DNA from: Candidatus Kaiserbacteria bacterium RIFOXYD1_FULL_47_14
GTDB taxonomy: Bacteria > Patescibacteriota > Minisyncoccia > Phycocordibacterales > Phycocordibacteraceae
Reading direction: 5' to 3'
Assembly (NCBI GenBank): GCA_001781915.1
Contig: MFMU01000006.1
Span: forward strand, 1 to 35,561
DNA length: 35,561 nucleotides
Part shown: one piece after another, positions 21,238 to 27,311 of the stretch
Position numbering within the stretch: the first letter of the stretch is position 1
Layout: every line of letters begins with the position of its first letter
Translations under genes and position numbers: made by a program
Notes under the pieces: model-generated
The model's input: only the letters and a program-made list of their open reading frames with translations
Database searches by the model: none
What the model was told of the DNA's origin: nothing

Positions 21238-21332
21238 ATCAACCAGCGCTGGATCCAGAGAAGTGGGATCGAGCTTCTAACTTCGGCTACTGATTTGATA
21301 CCTTAGTCACACACAATCTATCATTCACTAGT
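21238..21332 (+). promoter_or_regulatory. Long 5' leader of the cold-shock mRNA
   Basis: About 95 nt with several short self-complementary stretches (CAGCGCTGGATCCAG, GATCGAGCTTC, ACTTCGGCT) and no Shine-Dalgarno sequence before the ATG. Long structured leaders act as temperature-responsive elements in cspA-type genes; that role here is inference. Confidence 0.4.
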
Positions 21333-21542
21333 ATGAAAGAAGGAACAGTCATCAAGAAGAACGAGAAGGGATTCGGCTTCATCAAAGTTGCCGGAGAACC
21401 GGATGGTTCTAAGGATCTTTTCTTCCATTCCAATGAGCTTAAGAACATTTCGTTCGACGAGCTTCAGGAAGGAGACAAGGTCTCGTTCGAGGTCGGCGAC
21501 AGCCCAAAAGGTCCGAATGCCGTCAATGTTAACAAGATCTAA
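21333..21542 (+). CDS. csp: Cold-shock domain protein
   Basis: 69-residue single-domain RNA chaperone that melts RNA structure. RNP1 KGFGFIKV and RNP2 DLFFHSNEL are intact, with the usual ending FEVGDSPKGPNAVNVNKI. A four-residue GEPDGSK loop precedes RNP2. Strong promoter, long leader and a strong terminator, so it is likely highly expressed. Divergent from the cysteine desulfurase across a 196-bp gap. Confidence 0.96.
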   Translation: MKEGTVIKKNEKGFGFIKVAGEPDGSKDLFFHSNELKNISFDELQEGDKVSFEVGDSPKGPNAVNVNKI

Positions 21543-21556
21543 TTCGTAGATCTTCA

Positions 21557-21588
21557 AGAAAAAGCCCCGCTTCGTCGGGGCTTTTTCT
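21557..21588. terminator. Bidirectional intrinsic terminator between csp and cupin
   Basis: AGAAAAAGCCCCG-CTTCGT-CGGGGCTTTTTCT, 13-bp perfect stem, with T-runs at the 3' side on both strands. The cupin stop codon lies at its right edge. Confidence 0.9.
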
Positions 21589-21973
21589 ATTCAGTTGTTA
21601 CGCCATCGAAATGCTCTTCGTGTTCGTCCTCTTTCGTCGCTTCCACCACGCCATCTTTGTGATTCGGCGGAGTATAAACGGTATACAGTTTCAGTGCTTC
21701 TGTGCCCGTATTAATAACATTATGTCGTGCACCCTCCGGCACAACGACAGCATCACCGTCTTTCACTTCGTGCTCGACGCCATCAATAATCACTTTCCCT
21801 TGACCTGATTCAAAACGAAAAAACTGGTCAAGATGGTGCATCTCTTCGCCGATCTCGTCGCCTACCGCAATACTCATCAGCACCAGCTGGCTATTCTTCG
21901 TGGTATACAGCACCCGCCGATAATCGTTGTTCTCTTTCGTAGCATCTTCAATATGTGTTATGTATCCTTTCAT
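21587..21973 (-). CDS. Small cupin-domain protein
   Basis: 128 residues from MKGYITHIED. A single beta-barrel cupin: IGEEMHHLDQFFRFESGQGKVIIDG (motif 1 with two His) and GDAVVVPEGARHNVINTG (motif 2 His). The acidic, His-rich tail (KEDEHEEHFDG) may bind metal. Relatives include sugar-binding and metal-dependent isomerase-like cupins; the substrate is unknown. The ORF track starts 16 residues earlier, but TGCTATACT lies 7 nt before 21973. Confidence 0.88.
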   Translation of the reverse strand: MKGYITHIEDATKENNDYRRVLYTTKNSQLVLMSIAVGDEIGEEMHHLDQFFRFESGQGKVIIDGVEHEVKDGDAVVVPEGARHNVINTGTEALKLYTVYTPPNHKDGVVEATKEDEHEEHFDGVTTE

Positions 21974-21980
21974 ATTTAAA

Positions 21981-21986
21981 AGTATA
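21981..21986 (-). promoter_or_regulatory. cupin extended -10 (leaderless)
   Basis: TGC-extended TATACT, 7 nt before the ATG at 21973, lying in the 20-bp gap after the transglutaminase-like gene. Confidence 0.6.
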
Positions 21987-21993
21987 GCACGCG

Positions 21994-22671
21994 TCAAGTC
22001 CGGCGGCCGAACTTTTGCCACTCGATAAATGAGCCGGCTTTGAGTTCCATATCATCGGCGGGGCGAACGAAACGCCAATTCCCTTTCGGGACGAGATTAT
22101 AATACGGAAGCTCATCCAGCGTGTCGGCAATATTCCAGAGGTCTTTTTCTGCGGTTATCCAGTCGGTATCGAAGCGGCGCATATCGAGCGGTTTCGAGTA
22201 CTGTTCGAGCACTTTTTCCCGCGTCTCGTTGATAAACCATTCATGAAAATAAGAGAGCGCGAGTTCGCGCGGCGTGCGGTAGATCGGATCGCGAAACCGA
22301 AGGCAGGCGTGATTCGTCTTACTGATTGCGCCGAATCGCCCGCCACGCTTATAGAGTGCGACGACATGATCGAAATCGCCTCGTCCCCAGCGCGGCGAGA
22401 GATTCATAATGAGCGGCGGTTCTCCCGCTATCCAGAGTGCAGCTGCCGCGAGAAGCGCGCCTTCAATACAGTGCGCTTTCTTTTCTTTCAAAACGCGCCT
22501 CGGAGAACGATGGGTGTCGCCTTCTTCTTCCCAATTCATCGGGAGTGTATCGAGAAAGTCCTGAATCTTGATCGGCGTCGAGAGACGCGCAAGCGTCTCA
22601 TATTCATTCAATGTTAATCCGGATGATATGCGAGAGAGGTGTTTTATGGTGAGTGAGGTCGAACCATTCAT
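21994..22671 (-). CDS. Transglutaminase-like cysteine-protease-fold protein
   Basis: 225 residues, no signal peptide. HCIEGALLAAAALW carries a Cys at the start of a helix, followed by DFDHVVALY (His) and ISKTNHACLRFRDPIYR (Asn/Asp), the order of a transglutaminase or papain-like Cys-His-Asp site. The middle part (SYFHEWFINETREKVL) and the acidic C-terminus are unfamiliar. It resembles an uncharacterised bacterial family I recall only as hypothetical; function unknown. It starts 18 nt after the 3D-domain gene and is probably co-transcribed with it. Confidence 0.6.
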   Translation of the reverse strand: MNGSTSLTIKHLSRISSGLTLNEYETLARLSTPIKIQDFLDTLPMNWEEEGDTHRSPRRVLKEKKAHCIEGALLAAAALWIAGEPPLIMNLSPRWGRGDFDHVVALYKRGGRFGAISKTNHACLRFRDPIYRTPRELALSYFHEWFINETREKVLEQYSKPLDMRRFDTDWITAEKDLWNIADTLDELPYYNLVPKGNWRFVRPADDMELKAGSFIEWQKFGRRT

Positions 22672-22689
22672 ACGCCTCTCTAGGATACA

Positions 22690-23241
22690 TTATTTGAGCG
22701 CGAGGTCGCTACCACCCTTAACGAGCGCAACGAGATCCTCCTGCGTCTTTGGGAGACGGCTCGGACGAGAGATATCGACGAATCCGACTACGCGGACAGT
22801 CGCACCAGTACAAACACCGAGCACCGAGCTCGCATTTCTAGTCGTGCCGTTCGTCCTCGTATAGTTCGACTTCGTACTGAAGAGAATATCGATATAACCA
22901 GTATAACGCGCATTCATCGTATCAGCGATGACGCGATACCCAATGATTGGTTCTACGGTTTTATAGCCACAAGAACCGCCTGATTCTGCAGGGGCATCAA
23001 TTTCGATAATCGTACCGAATGGAAGTTTTTCCGCGAGATCGCGCGAACGCGCCGCGACAATCTCCGGATTTGAGTATGCGCCAGAGGCGGTCTCAAAAGG
23101 GTTTCCGTCGGTCTGTGAAGACACCGCATTATACGCAGTGATTGTCACTGGATAACTCGGCAATACCGGCGCCGATGCGGATAACGCAAGAGAGGCGCTT
23201 GGTAAAAGGAAAAAGCCCATAAGGGCTCCTAGGGTTGTCAT
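22690..23241 (-). CDS. Secreted 3D-domain (double-psi beta-barrel) protein
   Basis: 183 residues with a signal peptide (LGALMGFFLLPSASLALSAS). The 3D fold is indicated by VTITAYNAVSSQTDGNPFETASGA, LPFGTIIEID and YRVIADTMNARYTGYIDILF with its Asp residues, as in the MltA/Rpf-type murein lytic domain. The pair of Cys (GGSCGYK, GVCTGA) could form a disulfide. Likely acts on or binds peptidoglycan outside the cell. Promoter at 23286-23314, leader of about 38 nt. Confidence 0.75.
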   Translation of the reverse strand: MTTLGALMGFFLLPSASLALSASAPVLPSYPVTITAYNAVSSQTDGNPFETASGAYSNPEIVAARSRDLAEKLPFGTIIEIDAPAESGGSCGYKTVEPIIGYRVIADTMNARYTGYIDILFSTKSNYTRTNGTTRNASSVLGVCTGATVRVVGFVDISRPSRLPKTQEDLVALVKGGSDLALK

Positions 23242-23285
23242 AGAATGTAATTACCGAAATAGCGAGTAGCTACCTCGTTATTTGT

Positions 23286-23314
23286 ATACTAGCATATTGA
23301 CAATCTTCTGTCAA
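23286..23314 (-). promoter_or_regulatory. Promoter of the 3D-domain gene, with an operator-like palindrome
   Basis: Minus strand: TTGACA (23309-23314), 17-bp spacer, TGC-extended TAGTAT (23286-23291). The -35 is one arm of ATTGACA-ATCTTC-TGTCAAT (23296-23315), which lies between this gene and the divergent GH130 operon and could be a shared operator. Confidence 0.6.
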
Positions 23315-23316
23315 TA

Positions 23317-24588
23317 GTGCGAAGAATGAACTTTTGTACCGATTCATACGCCCGAAAAAGCTTGTGTATTATCGCATTTTTCTGTGTTGCAGGAATGGTA
23401 TTATTACGAGAGTTGCTTCCTATGAACTTCCATTTCTTAGTGAATATTATCGCATTGCTCTTTTCCTTCTTTGTTGCAGGAGTGCTTCTGGGTGCAATTT
23501 TCTCTGAGTCCATTCAACTTAGGATCGCAAAACTTCTCCATCTTCAACATCTCTTGCTCGACCGGTATGCACGCAATCCGATTCTGAGACCGGGAACACG
23601 CCCCTGGAATGCGGAAGCTGTTCTTAACCCGGCGGCCGCCGTACTCGGCGGCCGGACGCATCTTATCTATCGCGCTGTCGGTACGGACGGCGTCTCGCGT
23701 CTCGGCTATGCGAGCAGTGCTGACGGCATTGTTTTTGATAAATTACTACCATATCCCATTTATGCAGCACAAAATCCGGGCGGTACGCTTCCCAGCTCGC
23801 AACGCCGTTATTCTCCGGTTATGTATCCTTCTGGTGGTAGTTGTGGCGGTTGTGAAGATCCGAGAATGGTTCTCCTTGACGAGCGCATCTATGTCACCTT
23901 TAATATGTTTGACGGTTGGAATTCCATTTGCGTCGCGGTTATTTCAATTGCACAAGATGATTTTCTCGCCGGACGATTTGGAGAATGGAACGGACCGCAT
24001 ATTTTATCGAAACCGCACGAAATCCAAAAAAATTGGGTGCTCTTCCCAGAAAAAATCGACGGCCGATTTGCAATTCTACACAGCATCGCGCCTGAAATAG
24101 AAATCGCCTATCGCGATTCTCTCGAAGAGGTCGGCACGACCGAACCATTCATTACCAGCTGGATCGGTTCGCGCAACGACTTGCCAGCGCGAGATGGTTG
24201 GGACAGTTTTGTCCGCGGTGCAGGGCCGCCGCCCGTGCGAACCGATATCGGGTGGCTTCTTCTTTATCACGCATTCAACGAATATGATAAAGGAACGACA
24301 GTTGGCTATCGGGTCGGCGCGATGTTGCTCGATCTCGTTGACCCGACCAAGGTTCTATATCGCGCCGTCGCACCAATTCTCTCGCCAGACGAAACATACG
24401 AGAATGAGGGCAAGCCCGGAGTCGTCTATGCCTGCGGCGCGGTCGTCCGAGACGAAAAACTTTTCGTTTATTATGGCGGAGCGGACAAGGTTGTTTGCGT
24501 CGCAACTGCCTCCCTTCAATCTTTTCTTGATGCTCTAACAGAAGGAGGTCGTCCTACTCTTACCCCCCAGAAAACTCAAACTATGTAA
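23317..24588 (+). CDS. Membrane-anchored GH130-family glycoside phosphorylase
   Basis: 423 residues. Two TM helices at the N-terminus (about 13-31 and 36-60), then a five-bladed propeller domain of the GH130 type: NPILRPGTRPWNAEAVLNPAA, IYRAVG, GCEDPRMVLL (about 178), LFPEKIDGRFAILH, GWLLLYHAFNEYD and YYGGADKVV. GH130 enzymes mostly split beta-mannosides with phosphate to give mannose-1-phosphate; the EDPR motif and YH are family hallmarks. Both TM helices place the domain on the cytoplasmic side if the N-terminus is inside. Start is GTG 23317 or ATG 23326. One base before the next gene. Confidence 0.85.
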   Translation: MRRMNFCTDSYARKSLCIIAFFCVAGMVLLRELLPMNFHFLVNIIALLFSFFVAGVLLGAIFSESIQLRIAKLLHLQHLLLDRYARNPILRPGTRPWNAEAVLNPAAAVLGGRTHLIYRAVGTDGVSRLGYASSADGIVFDKLLPYPIYAAQNPGGTLPSSQRRYSPVMYPSGGSCGGCEDPRMVLLDERIYVTFNMFDGWNSICVAVISIAQDDFLAGRFGEWNGPHILSKPHEIQKNWVLFPEKIDGRFAILHSIAPEIEIAYRDSLEEVGTTEPFITSWIGSRNDLPARDGWDSFVRGAGPPPVRTDIGWLLLYHAFNEYDKGTTVGYRVGAMLLDLVDPTKVLYRAVAPILSPDETYENEGKPGVVYACGAVVRDEKLFVYYGGADKVVCVATASLQSFLDALTEGGRPTLTPQKTQTM

Positions 24589-24589
24589 C

Positions 24590-26536
24590 ATGTTTGTCAT
24601 TCGCCGAGATCTTGACAACCCGATTCTCTCGCCTCGCCGCGAACATCCGTGGGAGGCACTTGCTGTATTTAATCCGTCTGTTATTCGCGAGAAGAACGGT
24701 TGGAAGATGTATTATCGAGCACTCTCAAATCCATCGGCACTGGTCTCTTCGTACGCAGGACAATCAACCATTGGCGAAGCATTTTCCGAAGACGGCACTC
24801 ACTTTAATGTACGACGACAAATACTTGTTCCGGAACAATCATGGGAATCATTCGGTTGCGAAGATCCGAGAGTTACTATCTTTGAAGGCGTTTCGTACCT
24901 CTCCTACACAGCACTCGGCGGATATCCCTTTTCAAAAGATACGATAAAAGTCGGTATCGCCGTCGCACGAGATGGAAAAAATTTTACTGAACGGCATCTC
25001 GTCACGCCTTTTAATGCAAAAGCATTCGCTCTATTCCCCGAACGCATCGATGGCAAAGTTGCAGCACTTTTGACTATTCATACTGACGAACCACCTGCCG
25101 AAATATGTTTGGCATATGCCGACCATATCAATGACTTCTGGTCACCAGATTTCTGGAACGAGTGGTACACAAGTTGGCAATCACACAAACTCTCATTCAA
25201 ACGCAATAACAACGACCATATTGAAGTTGGGAGCGTTCCGATACTCACCAAGGATGGTTGGCTCATCTTCTATTCCTATATAGAAAATTATTTCGGTGGC
25301 AGCGAACGGGTCTTTTCGGTTGAAGCGGCACTTCTCGATCGCGACGATCCGTCAAAAATCATCAATCGCACTGAATCAATTTTCGTCCCTGAAGAAATCT
25401 ATGAACTGTATGGTCTCGTACCTAATATAGTTTTCCCCACCAGCGCAACCATTCTTCGTGGAAGCCAGGCGTCCACAGCAACTGTGGACGCCTGGCTTCC
25501 ACAGCAAGACATGCTTGAAATATGGTATGGAGCAGCGGACACCGTTTGCGCAAAAGCAAGTGTGAAATTAAACGATTTGTTGCGGGACTTGGATCCAGAA
25601 AAACCAGCGCGCACCTTCACGCGTTCCGAAAAAAATCCAATTCTTGCTCCTCATGGCGATGGATTCGAGAGCCACGAGGTGCTGAATGCTGCCGCGATTG
25701 ATATCGACGGCTCGGTCTATATTCTCTATCGCGCGATGGATGCCGCGAATACTTCTACCATCGGACTCGCGATTTCTCATGACGGCATCACTATTAATGA
25801 GCGCCTGCCAGAACCAATTTATGCGCCGCGCGCCGATTTCGAAATGAAGAAAGGCAGCGCCACTGGCAATTCCGGCTGCGAGGATCCGCGCATCGTGTGC
25901 ATTGGCGACACACTTCATATGACCTACACTGCCTATGATGGAGTGCATGTGCCGGCAGGAGCTATCTCCTCTATCAGCGTTGAGGACTTTCTTGCACGAC
26001 GATGGGAAAAGTGGAGCGTACCTTTCATCCTCACTCCCGAGGGCGTTGATGATAAAGACCTCGCTCTCTTGCCTGAAAAAATCGGCGAAAATTATCTACT
26101 CTATCATCGTATCAATAACCAGATTTGTGCTGATCTCCTTCCTGATCTCTCCTCGGGTAAATGCGCGAGCCGTTGTATCGAAGTTATCGCGCCGCGACTT
26201 GGTATGTGGGATGGACTGAAGGTCGGCAGTACGGCACCGCCGATTAAAGTCGGCAATAATTGGCTGATGATTTACCATGGCGTCTCGCGCCACGGAACCT
26301 ATCGCCTTGGCGCCGTACTCTTGGATGCTTCAGGTACTTCTGTCCTTGCTCGTACTGCTGACCCGATCTTCGAACCAATAGAAAAATACGAGCACGAGGG
26401 AGCAGTCGCGAATGTTGTCTTTTCCTGCGGTACAGTTGTCCGCGGCGACACTATCTTTCTCTACTACGGCGCCGCCGATAAAGTGCTTGGCGTCGCGACC
26501 GCTTCGCTAGCGCACATTGTTGATGCACTGACATGA
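24590..26536 (+). CDS. Tandem GH130 protein (two propeller domains)
   Basis: 648 residues made of two GH130 domains. Domain A (about 1-335): NPILSPRREHPWEALAVFNP, GCEDPRVTIF (89), LFPERIDGKVAAL; its YH-type site reads IFYSYIENYF, so the His is lost. Domain B (about 340-648): NPILAPHGDGFESHEVLNAA, GCEDPRIVCI (429), LPEKIGENYLLYHRI, WLMIYHGVSRHGTY, complete. I infer domain B is active and domain A degenerate or binding-only. A 45-bp palindrome (25458-25502) is translated as GSQASTATVDAWLPQ in domain A. The stop overlaps the HAD start by 4 bp (ATGA). Confidence 0.85.
   Translation: MFVIRRDLDNPILSPRREHPWEALAVFNPSVIREKNGWKMYYRALSNPSALVSSYAGQSTIGEAFSEDGTHFNVRRQILVPEQSWESFGCEDPRVTIFEGVSYLSYTALGGYPFSKDTIKVGIAVARDGKNFTERHLVTPFNAKAFALFPERIDGKVAALLTIHTDEPPAEICLAYADHINDFWSPDFWNEWYTSWQSHKLSFKRNNNDHIEVGSVPILTKDGWLIFYSYIENYFGGSERVFSVEAALLDRDDPSKIINRTESIFVPEEIYELYGLVPNIVFPTSATILRGSQASTATVDAWLPQQDMLEIWYGAADTVCAKASVKLNDLLRDLDPEKPARTFTRSEKNPILAPHGDGFESHEVLNAAAIDIDGSVYILYRAMDAANTSTIGLAISHDGITINERLPEPIYAPRADFEMKKGSATGNSGCEDPRIVCIGDTLHMTYTAYDGVHVPAGAISSISVEDFLARRWEKWSVPFILTPEGVDDKDLALLPEKIGENYLLYHRINNQICADLLPDLSSGKCASRCIEVIAPRLGMWDGLKVGSTAPPIKVGNNWLMIYHGVSRHGTYRLGAVLLDASGTSVLARTADPIFEPIEKYEHEGAVANVVFSCGTVVRGDTIFLYYGAADKVLGVATASLAHIVDALT
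25458..25502. repeat. 45-bp perfect nested palindrome in tandem GH130 (21-CAA-21)
   Basis: Arms GTGGAAGCCAGGCGTCCAC plus AG around CAA, all 21 pairs intact. Differs from the miaA copy at one arm position (C to A) with the matching G to T in the other arm. Read in the same frame as the clpB copy (RGSQxST). Confidence 0.95.
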
Positions 26537-27306
26537 AGCTTATTATTTTCGATTTAGACGGGACACTCGCCGAGAGTAAACAACCGCTCACCAGTGAGAT
26601 GGCAGCGATCGTCGCGAAACTTCTTACTCATACCAAAGTCGCGGTCGCTTCAGGTGGCGCTCTTCCACAATTTATAAAACAAGTAGTTGACCGATTGCCG
26701 AGTGATACTAATCTCGCAAATCTCTATTTCCTGCCCACCTCCGGTGCCGCACTCTATGAATTCCACCCCTCGACTTCGCTCGGGGCAGGAAATAGCAATT
26801 GGAATAAGATTTATGAAGAACGCCTTTCAGAAAAAGAAGCTCACACTATTGAAACGGCAATGCGCGAAGCAGCCGCCGAGACCGGACTTATCGATTTTTC
26901 AGAACCTGCGTACGGAGAACGCATTGAATATCGCGGCGGCCAAGTAACTTTATCAGCACTCGGGCAAGAAGCACCTCTCGCAGAGAAAAAAATGTGGGAT
27001 CCTGAACATATCAAACGACATCTGCTCCAAGCAAATATTTCAGCACGACTGCCGGAATTCTCGGTCGGTATTGGCGGCTCCACGAGTATTGATATTTCTA
27101 AACGCAATATCGATAAGGCCTACGGCATTCGACAGCTCTGTAATCGTCTAGACATCGATGAATCAGATGTACTCTATATCGGCGACGAACTTGAAGCGGG
27201 AGGTAATGATGAAGCCGTCTACAAAACTAATGCGGAAACGAAAAGTGTCACTGGTCCCACAGAGACCGCACAATTTATCGAAAATCTCCTAAGTAAAGAT
27301 GTCTGA
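26533..27306 (+). CDS. HAD-IIB protein resembling eukaryotic-type phosphomannomutase
   Basis: 257 residues. Catalytic FDLDGTLAES (nucleophile D7, acid D9), SGGALPQF, a cap region, and YIGDELEAGGNDEAVY. The cap RIEYRGGQVTLSALGQEAPLAEK lines up with human PMM2 IEFRNGMLNVSPIGR...EER, and FSVGIGGSTSIDISKRNIDKAY with its FSIGGQISFDVFP..WDKRY. Two of the three PMM2 substrate-binding arginines are changed here (to Q and K), so it may be a sugar-phosphate phosphatase rather than a mutase. In operon with GH130 genes, mannose-1-phosphate is the obvious candidate substrate. A palindrome-bearing insert (HPSTSLGAGNS) lies at about 77-87. Confidence 0.75.
   Translation: MKLIIFDLDGTLAESKQPLTSEMAAIVAKLLTHTKVAVASGGALPQFIKQVVDRLPSDTNLANLYFLPTSGAALYEFHPSTSLGAGNSNWNKIYEERLSEKEAHTIETAMREAAAETGLIDFSEPAYGERIEYRGGQVTLSALGQEAPLAEKKMWDPEHIKRHLLQANISARLPEFSVGIGGSTSIDISKRNIDKAYGIRQLCNRLDIDESDVLYIGDELEAGGNDEAVYKTNAETKSVTGPTETAQFIENLLSKDV
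26724..26795. repeat. 13-bp inverted repeat bracketing a small hairpin in the HAD gene
   Basis: CTATTTCCTGCCC (26724-26736) returns inverted as GGGCAGGAAATAG (26783-26795). Just before the second copy is a hairpin CCTCGA-CTTCGC-TCGGGG (26768-26785). The first copy encodes conserved LYFLPTS; the second lies in the apparent insert. Confidence 0.7.
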
Positions 27307-27311
27307 CCTCT

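Noticed and set aside
24594-24947. 117-residue ORF at the start of the tandem GH130 gene
   Set aside because: Alternative frame of a well-supported GH130 domain with no own initiation signal.
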